The translations under genes and the position numbers were made by a program. Under the pieces are notes generated by a model. It was not told where the DNA came from. It was given only the letters and a program-made list of their open reading frames with translations, and searched no databases. From Bolinopsis microptera (Eukaryota; Ctenophora; Tentaculata; Lobata; Bolinopsidae): DNA of 64,000 nt. This document shows positions 1-9,311 of this stretch, piece after piece. How positions within the stretch are numbered: position 1 is the stretch's first letter; each line of letters starts with the position of its first letter. The stretch is taken from positions 6,837,675 through 6,901,674 of the forward strand of contig NC_087078.1 in assembly GCF_026151205.1 (NCBI RefSeq). Reading direction: 5' to 3'.

Positions 1-1587
1 GCTAGGTTAGGTTTGTGCGATAGGTATATTTTAGTTTAGGTACATATTATTATTTGACAATAGAATTAGATAGAGTTGAAATTTAGAATAACCTATGTAA
101 TCACGTTCTAATCCTAATGAAGTAGTTGCTCAGTTGTATCACAATGCTGGCAAGCATTACCGTCGCCCTTATATTCACAATACTATTTACCCCCTATACT
201 ATTATATCCCCTTTATTGTTTTCCAGGCATTAAGACTTTTTCGAAAGTAGTTCAGCAGGTACATTTAAGTTCAAAACATTCTAATTCAATGTTAAAGATG
301 ACAGGAATAAGAAATAGTTATATGGAGGTTTTTAAGAAATTTGCGCAAAATACGCGCCAGCATGTTATACGAAATTAGGTAAAAAACCCAAAATCGCCAT
401 ATTCAGGTGCCTTAAAAACCATGTTAAAATTGAGTTAGAGATCTGAAACTTTGCAGGGCGTCTAGACCTTGTCCAAGTCGACAGTAAAAAAAATTTCATG
501 TTTCAGGAGTATCGGGAAGTGGGTTTTCTGGAACCCCTGTTTTACAACAGATTGTCGTGAAGATATATATATAATAATATGTATAGACGCTTTTTGCAGT
601 CAATTGTAGCCTACATTTAAGTGTCCGTAGATTCAAAAGTATAAAAGATACAGTCATTTCGAACCACAGGTTTTAAAGATAATCGTTTATACTTTACTTT
701 ACTTTATATTGAAAAATAATTTATCATCATCATCATCACTTGATGACGTCATCAATTTAAGTGTTTTTAAATCTTGATTTTTGACAAAACAACAACTTTT
801 CAAATTGATTTTACACCATTAAAGAGTAATTTTATTCAAAATCTGAGGACATTTTCAACTTAGATAATTGTTCAAGCATTCTAAAAATCTACCGGAAAAG
901 TTTCCTACCTTACTCCTTCATAAAGATATTTGCTATTGAAGTTAGTGCTTTTTTGAAGAATAATTTTATAAAAACACAAAAGTTGTGAATTAGTATTCTC
1001 TGGTGTTGGGCTATCCCTTGGGTTGTGGAGCTCAATTTTGCTTCTTAAAGGTGTAAATTGTGTTATAGGCTAGTTTTAAAGTTAAAAATCGAAAAGTTGC
1101 ACACGTGGGGACACGCCCAAATTGATTTAAAATAGCTAAAATCACTAAAATTTTGATTTTCACGATTTTTATCAACTTTGGAGTCCCGTTGTGATCCAAG
1201 TTCTTTTTGAAATCTTCTGAAACATTGCATGCTTATCAAACTATATATTAAATACCACTATGCAAAAATTTACGGTGATTCAATATTGTATGCGCACGCA
1301 ACGTCCGCTCAAAGTTTGCACGTGCGAAAGGTGAGAATTTTGCTCATTCGTGATTTCGAATATATTCTGCTTTCCACGATATTTAAATGGCATTATCTAT
1401 GAATTTAATGCCAACTTGAATGAGTAAAAAGTGCCATATTCAGTCGGTTATCGACAGATATACCTAACTAAACACAAGGAAACGTTTTCAAAGGCAGAAT
1501 TTCGAAATCGTCGAAATTACCTCCTTGTTAATGAAGTTTCGACTAGCTGTGTAAATTATCCTGACATTATAATCAAAAAGAGATGAT
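1..1587. other. Non-coding, no gene seen
   Basis: No protein-like frame, RNA gene or clear repeat boundary was found. The stretch is AT-rich with a short ATC trinucleotide run near 722-740 and divergent-looking repetitive DNA around 340-560 and 1090-1480 that could not be assigned. Confidence 0.5.
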
Positions 1588-1917
1588 ATTTGACCAAAAC
1601 CCATAATCATGGGTAGAGTGTACCGCTGCCAGTGTCTCTCTTTTCCAAACAAAAGGAAATGATATTAATTTGAGGAACAGTCCGCTAATGCAAATTGATA
1701 CCGAGAATGAAATCGGTCGCTTGCTTTTTCCATTCGATCACGGCTCACGAATTGTAATAAAGCTTATTGATTTGAAAAAGCGAGCGACCGATTTCATTCT
1801 CGGTATCAGTTTGCATTAGCGGACTGTTCCTTAAATTAATATCATTTCCTTTTGTTTGGAAAAGAGAGACACTGGCAGCGGTACACTCTACCCATGATTA
1901 TGGGTTTTGGTCAAATT
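1588..1917. mobile_element. Palindromic MITE, arms ~143 bp
   Basis: The two halves are near-perfect inverted repeats. The left arm covers about 1588-1730, a 43-bp loop 1731-1773 and the right arm 1774-1917; outer ends are ATTTGACCAAAACCCATAAT and its complement. There is no open frame, so it is a non-autonomous foldback or MITE. A piece of the same terminus recurs at about 13028-13062, which shows it is a dispersed family. The superfamily is not determinable; no convincing target duplication is visible. Confidence 0.85.
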
Positions 1918-2011
1918 TATATAGCTATATAGTTTATATTAAGTTTGCAGTGTATCTTTAGAGCTGCGGTGTGTTGGTTAGGTTCCAGCAATAGCTGTGA
2001 TGACTGATGAT

Positions 2012-2180
2012 GGGTCGTTCACATATTACGCAATCACTTTTTGGACAATTTTTACCCCCCTCCCCCCTCCGTAATCAGTTTTACACGTAACTATTGTAGT
2101 ATTGTGTCAAAATTACACTAGTGTAATCACTTGTAAACCCCCTCCCCCCTCAGCTGATTACGTAATATGTGAACGACCCC
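2012..2180. mobile_element. Palindromic MITE with GGGTCGTTCAC ends
   Basis: The element begins GGGTCGTTCACATATTACG and ends with the complementary CGTAATATGTGAACGACCC, with polypyrimidine blocks (CCCCCCTCCCCCC type) in each half. Short palindromic elements of this design occur in many invertebrate genomes. It carries no coding capacity. Imperfect copies of a host sequence (TTAGGTTCCAGC...) lie at 1977 and 2181 on either side, so the host region may itself have been duplicated. Confidence 0.8.
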
Positions 2181-2977
2181 TTAGGTTCCAGCCATATCTG
2201 GGATAATTTTAAGAGAGATAATGATAAGAGAGATCAGACGAAGATTAGTTTGTTATTTAAGAATCAAGTCCTCTGATTGAATTTGGTTGTGATATTGTCA
2301 CGGACAACAAATGTTATATAGGTGGTGCACGAGGAGTTATGCCAGAAAACTTTATTTCAGGAATTTACCAAAGAGCTAAAGAAACACAAAATAAAATAAA
2401 ATACTAGCGTGCTTGGATCATCAGAGATCATATCTATATCTGAACGCTATAAAACAAAAAATGTGCCATCTTTGAATTCTTGGGAGTGGCCAAGCTGTGT
2501 CATCATATGAACTTGTGCCACCCAGTATTTAAACTTACAACTTGTTTCACGTTCAATATTTGTCAACGAATTGGTACTGGTAGTTTTAAGTTTCACGACT
2601 TTTGGCTTTTGACTTAAGTCATGTTATCCGATAAAAAGAAATAATGTTAGATAAAAACCAAATATATATTTTTAAGTTTAAATGTTGTTTCAGAGTGACG
2701 AATAAATTATTAAAAGATTTCGAAGATTAAACTTGAGAATTGTAAAAGTATATGAAACAAAATGATAAAATATTAAAAGTTATCACAGCTAGTTTCCTGG
2801 ATATAAACCAACTTGGAAACTTCACCTCACGAGGGAAAGAGACCTGATAACAACTGACGTATGTACAAAATCAAGCATCTGAATTATCTTATTCAGTTAT
2901 TCCGTTTGAACTGTGTTTTTCTCAGCTGCAGGTAGACTCTCGAATACTAGTTGATTAGCTGCTTTATTGTTGTGCGG
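2181..2977. other. 5' flank of the DSL-like gene
   Basis: AT-rich sequence with no recognisable coding or RNA content. It should contain the promoter and any 5' UTR of the gene starting at 2978, but no specific core-promoter element is convincing. Confidence 0.4.
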
Positions 2978-4629
2978 ATGGTGGTGCTATTTCTGGTTTT
3001 ACAGCTTCTACTGATGGTATGTCATTTGGCTATTTTTCGTATTTTATCCTTTATGGAAATTTACAGATTTCTACAGATTTTCTTTAGCACAACCTTAGAA
3101 TTTAACCGATTAGATATGTAGTATATAATAACTTTCTTTAATTTCTGATCGATAAAACAGTTTATTATAACAATCTGTTTTCGATCTTTTGGGTCGATCA
3201 TATAATTGATGTTTTGGGACAAAGTGAGAGTCTCCACTCAGTTTTAAAAACTGAGTGGAGACTCTCACTTTGTCCCAAAAATCAATTAAAACAGTTTATT
3301 CATAATGACTTTCAGGAGGAACTGTACTCTAGTGGGGTTGGTGAAATCAAATTTATGAGATATCAGGACAACTCTGGCTGTGGAGATAATGAGAGCTGTG
3401 ACTTTTACTTCAAACCACTGAAGATTCAAGACGTTAACGGAAATATTCTGTGGAGCATAGCAATAACTGACACTTCCCCTAACAAATCTAATGTTGATTT
3501 GACTACGGTCAGTCAGCTCAGCAGTCCAATTCAGATCAATATTCCTACAAATAGGACAGTTAAAATTGTTACCACGGTGTGGGATGAAGACGGTTGGCCT
3601 GATCCTGACGATAAGATAAGAGAAATAACAGATTTCATGGTTCCATTTAGCACTGTATCAGTTGGTGATGATTGGAAACAGGCAATAAAAACCAGCTCAA
3701 ACCCAGTTATGAAATTTACTGTCAAATATAAACTTACACAGTGTAATGTTCATTTTACCGGACCAGGATGCAACCTTTGTGAAACGAACTATTTTACCAA
3801 ACTGTGTAACAAGTATTGTGTACCTGTAGTAGGAAACTACACTTGTAATAATACAACTGGAGATAAAATATGTGTCAATAATAAAGCTGGACTGAACTGT
3901 GATCGATGTAAAATTGGTTTTGTGGGAGCAGACTGTGATTCATGTGCCCTAAACTACTATCCTAATGGAACATGTGATGTGATCTGTGCGCCCGAGGAGG
4001 GTAACTACACTTGCAGTGATGACGGAGAGAAGATATGTTTTAAAAACAGAGCTAGTCCAGACTGCACATCTTGCATAGAAAACTACTATGGGAGAACATG
4101 CGCAAATTTCTGTAAGGAAACCACGAAATATAACTGCTCTGAAGATGGTAACAAGATATGTTTGGACAACTCGACTAGTATTGCAAATAATTGCAAAAAA
4201 GGTAACCCAGGAATCACAAATATTAGTTCTACCCGGGCCGTTTTGTTCAATCGTTTATTAACTTCTTGTCACTAAAATCAACTATTTTTCAACAATGATT
4301 TAATTATTAAATTTTCAGGTACCCAACAGATAACAGTCTGGATAGTATCAGGTGTGGCAGCAGTCCTCTTCATAATACTGATTTTAGGTGTATTTTATAT
4401 TATACTATCACGCAGAAAGCAGGAAAACATATCGGCCGGAAATGTAGTTTATGTTAATACTGCACTTCCAGACACACCCGAATATATCCCCACCGCTGAA
4501 AACAATTACGACAATGTTGTTCTCCATGTAACATCTGAAGATGCTACCTACATCGACAACACTATTCTTTCGGACGAAGCAACATATACGTATGCTCGAG
4601 CTGAAGATATGGCCAGAATAAAGAAGTAA
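2978..4629 (+). CDS. Notch-ligand-like DSL-repeat membrane protein
   Basis: Three exons are inferred: 2978-3016, 3316-4201 and 4319-4629, with introns GTATGT...TTTCAG and GTAACC...TTTCAG; the phases fit. They give 411 residues. Residues 1-13 (MVVLFLVLQLLLM) form a hydrophobic signal peptide. About 14-150 resemble the C2/MNNL N-terminal domain of Notch ligands, with paired cysteines (GCGDNESCDFYF) and a VWDEDGWPDPDDKI strand-loop. About 155-305 contain three cysteine-rich modules of DSL type (NYFTKLCNKYC, NYYPNGTCDVIC, NYYGRTCANFC), each with G-x-KIC, and many N-glycosylation sites. Residues 313-338 form one transmembrane helix followed by SRRK. The 73-residue tail has six tyrosines, including a YVN motif. 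No EGF repeats follow, unlike Delta or Jagged. It is probably a cell-surface adhesion or signalling protein; the exact role is unknown. No typical polyadenylation signal stands out after the stop. Confidence 0.82.
3204..3287. repeat. Perfect palindrome in intron 1
   Basis: Arms 3212-3245 and 3247-3280 are 34-bp exact inverted repeats with a single-base centre; they extend outwards by another 7 bp (AATTGAT/ATCAATT) across a one-base bulge. The palindrome lies inside intron 1 of the DSL-like gene, about 30 bp before the exon 2 acceptor at 3314-3315. A direct repeat TAAAACAGTTTATT lies near 3152 and again just after the palindrome. Confidence 0.9.
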
Positions 4630-5059
4630 TTAGCACCTGCGAGACGTGTTATGTGCTGTAAAGCTAGGGTCTTAGGTCGAGCAGAGTCGTGACTTGACAT
4701 GATTTCATTAAAACTTATTAGGAAATCTGATTTTAGACTATTTTCGATATTTTATTACTAATTTAAGTTACTGTAAGAAGGGAACAGACTTAATAAGCAA
4801 CATGTAAAGTATTTAATCCAATCTTTTATTGAAATGTATTTTAGTTATTATGTTTCAACGTAAAAGAAGAAAAGGGGAAAGATTAAAATTTTTTGGGAAC
4901 AATGAGCATTCAGCATTGGATTAAGTTAAGAAATCTATTTTTTCGTGGGAGGATTCCCCCTGGCACTGTGCCTGACAACGACAGTTCTAAACAATATATT
5001 CATTCCAAAAGTTATACTTGTATTGATTGGCAAAAAGCAAAACAATAAGAATAACTCAC

Positions 5060-5187
5060 GGAGTCCATTGCTCTCCATACGACTAGCCATGTTGACAGTA
5101 TCCCCGAACAGACAATACCGTGGCATAGCTAACCCCACCACTCCCGCGCACACTGGGCCTGTGTGCAGACCGATACGGAGGTCACAC
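5060..5187 (-). CDS. Guanylate cyclase catalytic-domain exon (fragment)
   Basis: Read on the minus strand, this 128-nt exon encodes 42 residues of the class III nucleotide cyclase domain: [17 protein letters not shown] followed by [20 protein letters not shown]. That block is diagnostic of membrane guanylate cyclases (natriuretic-peptide or retinal receptor type), which make cGMP from GTP; the FGDTVN stretch carries metal- and substrate-contacting residues in the family. The exon is bounded by an AG acceptor at 5189-5188 and a GTGAGT donor at 5059-5054. No neighbouring cyclase exon was found within the window in either direction, so this is either one exon of a gene with long introns or an isolated exon relic. 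The reading frame is intact. Confidence 0.85.
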
Positions 5188-5192
5188 CTTTT

Positions 5193-5320
5193 GTCTGGTA
5201 AGTGTCTGATCTTGAAGGTCCTGGGGGAGTGGTTATTGCTAATGGTGATACATTTTGTCTGGTAAGTGCCTGATCTTGAAGGTCCTGGGGAGTGGTTATT
5301 GCTAATGGTGATACATTTTG
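5193..5320. repeat. 64-bp tandem duplication beside cyclase exon
   Basis: Two copies of a 64-bp unit (GTCTGGTAAGTGTCTGATC at 5193 and a near-identical start at 5257) lie directly upstream of the minus-strand cyclase exon, in what should be the 3' end of its intron. A third partial echo follows near 5318. The duplication therefore repeats the polypyrimidine/branch-point neighbourhood of that exon. Confidence 0.85.
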
Positions 5321-5824
5321 GTTATGGTGATGGTGGGACATGGGTGAAATTTTCCTACCTTGCTTATTATTTTGAATAGCTCAAATACTTGCCCCTTTTT
5401 TGTTCTGTCACAGCTTCATATATTAATTCATCCAATATATAAGTATATTTTATTAAATAAATTAAAAAGTTGGAACATTTCACTGTCCAATCATATAAGC
5501 ACCAATTTGAAAGTGAACATGTTGACATTTACATCACTGGGTGTACATTTGGTTAATGATCTTGATTTAACTGATAAGAATGATTCTAACAGCACATAAT
5601 ATAGAGTGTTGATTTTGGAAACTGTTGTTTTACAAAATCCAGCAATTGCCTATACTAGTCAGAAGATTTTTAGAACTTCTCGAATTTTCAACTTTTCTAT
5701 CCCGCGGGTTTTTAATCGAATTTTTGATATTATTCAGAAACTATACTAAGTTTTTCTTTGTTTTTCCAGAAATTAGTTCGTTCAATGTTTATTATCACTC
5801 GGGATATTGATCAATTAAAGTATC
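5321..5824. other. Non-coding, no gene seen
   Basis: AT-rich DNA. Short open frames here have no recognisable domain and no supporting splice or codon signals. Confidence 0.4.
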
Positions 5825-6010
5825 CTACCGTAGTATGGAAATGTTTAGATTTTGTAACTTTTGGATGGTATTTGCACTTGAGCGGAGTCCAGATGTCGAG
5901 CCTTTTTGGCATAGAGTCTGCCTTTTCGTTGCCATCCGTAAGCCTTTGTGACTTGATCCATCGTAGTAGAAACTTGATTGTCCCATTGCTAGTTGGTATG
6001 AGCTCACTAT
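5825..6010 (-). pseudogene. Retroelement RNase H-like relic
   Basis: One minus-strand frame reads FLLRWIKSQRLTDGNEKAD then SMPKRLDIWTP. This matches the C-terminal signature of retrotransposon RNase H domains, W-I-x-(S/G)-H-x4-G-N-E-x-A-D-x2-A-K, with the usual His replaced by Gln and the Ala before Lys lost. No reverse transcriptase is present next to it. It is interpreted as a small decayed fragment of a LINE or similar element; the match rests on one motif only. Confidence 0.45.
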
Positions 6011-6715
6011 AGCCGTGCTGTGCTTTTAGATTTGACTTTGATTTTGCTCATTGCCATTATTGTCGCCTGGCTATCGCAAGTTTAATGTTTATTTTTCTAG
6101 TTTTGGCCCAATTCCCGTAATATTTTTTGCCGCAGTGCCTACGGCCAAAGGTTTCGGCCTGAATCGTTGAGTTGATTCCTTGGTGGTATGACCTTTCCTT
6201 CACATGTGGGTGTCGTTGCCACAATGATCACTCCTGCTCCAACTTTTTCATTTCATTTTGAGCGTCTTGTAACATGTAAATATGGGTCATTCTCGTTTAC
6301 CCTCATACTCAGAGAGTCGGAATTTCATTTTGAAACCAATGTCACATTCAGTTGATGTTGTCTGTTGATCTTGTTCCTTCAGAGTGAGACTGATACCTTT
6401 AGGTAACTGTTCATTAAGTTTTGTGTGGTTGTTTAGTTTGCCATTCCTGTTTACCATCTCTCATATATCCACTTGTTTTGGAATTTGATCGAGAGCTCTG
6501 CGGCTTCCTCTTCGTCACCAGATCAATAGGGATATTCCGGTGATGAGCTATACTATGCTCTCAGAGTCGATGTAACCCTCCTGTTATGAGGAAATGTTCC
6601 CCAGCCCGCTGTAAACATTGCTAATGATTGTTAGGTTTAATGTTTTTGGACACACCATTAGCCAGATTGTCGCAGCTATGTCAGAGAAGGTCTCTGACAA
6701 CGGCTGTATAATATA
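6011..6715. other. Non-coding, no gene seen
   Basis: No coding frame, RNA gene or defined repeat was recognised. The minisatellite begins at its right edge. Confidence 0.4.
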
Positions 6716-7750
6716 TATACTCTGTCTTCATCAGTGTAACTCCTAACATTTCCTTTCAGAATTATTCTCCCACTCAGTATGAACTCTCTGTCTTTTCGTC
6801 ATGGTTTACTCTACATTTCGCTCAGTAATTATTCTTCCCTCAGTAATCAACTCTCTGCTTCATCAGTGTTATTCAACAATTTCCCTCAGTAGTATTCTCC
6901 CACTCAGTGTTAATCTCAGTCTTCATCAATGTTACTCTAGACATTTCCCTCATAATCATTCTCCCACTCAGTAATCAAATCTCTTCTTCATCAGTGTAAC
7001 TCTAACATTTCTCTCATATTATCCTCCCCCACTCAGTATTAACTCTCTGTCTCATCATGTTACTCTAACATTTCTCTCAGCAGTTATTCTTCCACGCAGT
7101 ATTAACACTCTCCGTCGTCATGTGACTCTATATATCCCTCAGTTATTTTTTCTCCAACAGGTTAACGCCAATCGTCAATCAGTACACTCTAGACATTCCT
7201 CAAATACTCCTCCCACACAGTATTAAAGTAAATTAACTCTCTGTCTTCGTCATTGTTACTCTATATTTCCCTCAGTAGGTTTACTTTCCACCATATAACT
7301 CTATATCTTCATCAGTGTTACTCTAAGACATTCCTTCATAGTTATTCTCCCTCTCAGTATTAACTCTCTGCCTTCATCATGTTAATCTACATTTTCCCTC
7401 AGTAGTTACGCTCCTCATTTATGTACCTCCTGTCTTTCATCAGTGTTACTCAGACATTCCCCTCATATTATTCTCCGACTCAGTATGAACACTCCTGCTT
7501 CATCAGTGTAACGCTACATTTTCTCTCATATAATTCTCCCACTCAGTATAACTCCTGTCTTCACTCATGTTACTCTACATTTCTCTCAGCAGTTATTGTT
7601 CCATTCATAATTTAATCTCTGACAAGTGACAAGTAGTAACGCTCTATTCTCTTCAAAACCGTAACCAAGTTTCCTTCTCCTGAGAACAGTAAGTACTCTC
7701 TGTCCCTCTCGTCAGTGTTACTCTATATTTAGCTCAGTATTATTCCACCT
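6716..7750. repeat. ~65-bp minisatellite, ~16 copies
   Basis: A degenerate unit containing CTCTGTCTTCATCAGTGTTA, a CTCTAACATTTCCCTCAG-like part and TTCTCCCACTCAGTATTAA recurs every 60-67 bp (for example near 6719, 6852, 6918, 6982, 7237, 7366, 7493, 7553 and 7700). Copies differ by many single-base insertions and deletions. No protein is encoded. Confidence 0.9.
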
Positions 7751-8910
7751 TACTCAAAATTATATGTGCAAGGCAAATTTCTGCGAATCGATATGTTATT
7801 TGAGTAATAATTTTAATTATAAAGCGACAAAATAATATGTTTTTTCTCTGGTTTGATTTGTTGAATACCAGCCTAATTTTAGAAGGAAACGGCAAGCAAA
7901 GTTGTGCAAGTCGTTGATGGAGTTTTCCATGTGGAAATCCTCTCACCATTCCTGAGCCCCACCAACTGAACATCAGAGTACCAACTTGCACCTGCATAAA
8001 CTTCAGCAAGGACTCACATCCCCTTGCAGACATATTTTTCAAGCTATCGAGGATGGTCAATGAAATGGAGACCTACCTGAAGATTACAGAAACATACAAC
8101 GTTCTTCGTAAAAGATAAAGGGAGCTGTATTAAATTCATGATCTGTATGCATGTTGACATTCCAATTTAATAAGACAAGACAAATTTGAGGTCTAACTCG
8201 TTCATGTCTATGGCCGTGCGTCCGCGTCGATGTAGGAGTGTGAGCCTGCTTGTAGAGAAACTATGAAAGTTTCCTAAAGTTAATATTATTATCAATAGCA
8301 AAGGCAGGGATTACTTCGACCTCCGAGGGCGAGGTCTCCGTGTGACACTGTTGTTATCAGTTGGAAAACAAAGATACTTTTGTCTGTTAAAGTGGTTGTC
8401 TCTCCTGCCATCAGAGTCATAAATTCACATCTCCGCAGTTTTGCAGGTTTTCCCTATTGCTTTGCATCCAATTCCTATAATAGTCAAAATATAAAATCCG
8501 ATATTTTTTGCAGAAATGATATTGGGATATGGCCCAGTCTGATCAGATGTAATCAAATGCTGCGATTATCCACATCAGAAGACGAGATGAAGAATAGAAG
8601 ATGATGAGGTTGGAGGAAATGGGGGATAAAAGAAGAAGAAACGGGACATAACATATAAAGGAGATTGGCGGGAGCTTTCAAACAGATTAACTTCCTTCGA
8701 TAATGATCCCGAGTTTGACGTATGGACGATATGTCCTGCATTATTATATAAGAAACTGTCAGATACCGCCAATTGATGTGGCATCCTATATTTACAAAAA
8801 AACTAATATAATAACATAGATTAAGATTATGTTTGGATTATATATTCCTTTAAAAGCCCCGTGCCATCATATAAATAATAAGATATTAAAACTAACCATA
8901 ATATGATATT
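7751..8910. other. Non-coding, no gene seen
   Basis: Several short open frames on both strands overlap one another without recognisable domains. Nothing is called. Confidence 0.4.
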
Positions 8911-9309
8911 CTCCGTCCTAACTATTCGGATCTTCCACCAACTCACTATTCATTCGTCTCAACGTTCATTCTCTGTTTAACTCATATTTTTCAATCTCTG
9001 TCTCAGTGTTCATTTTCTTTCTTGTTTAACTATTCAATCTTTGTCCTCAGCGTTCATTCTCTGTCTCGACATTCATTTTCCGTCTGACTATTCAAATCTG
9101 TTCTCAATGTTTCAATTCTCGGTCTCGACGTTTCATTCTGCCGTCTCACTATCTCATTCTGTCTCTATGTTTCATTTCCGTTCCTCGACGTTCATCACCG
9201 TCTCAAATTCAATCTGTCCTCAACGTTCATTATGGGTGTTTTAACTATTCAATCTCTTTCCAGTGATCATTCTCTGTTAACTATAAACCACTGTTCATTC
9301 CTGTCTCGA
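8911..9309. repeat. ~39-bp minisatellite, left part
   Basis: A repeat built from TCAACGTTCATTCTCTGTCTC and TAACTATTCAATCTCTGTCC-like halves. The array is interrupted at the TA at 9310-9311 by a foldback element and resumes at about 12600. Confidence 0.8.
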
Positions 9310-9311
9310 TA

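Noticed and set aside
6716-7750. CRISPR-like array of regularly spaced repeats
   Set aside because: Units are contiguous degenerate tandem repeats without unique spacers, in a eukaryotic context.
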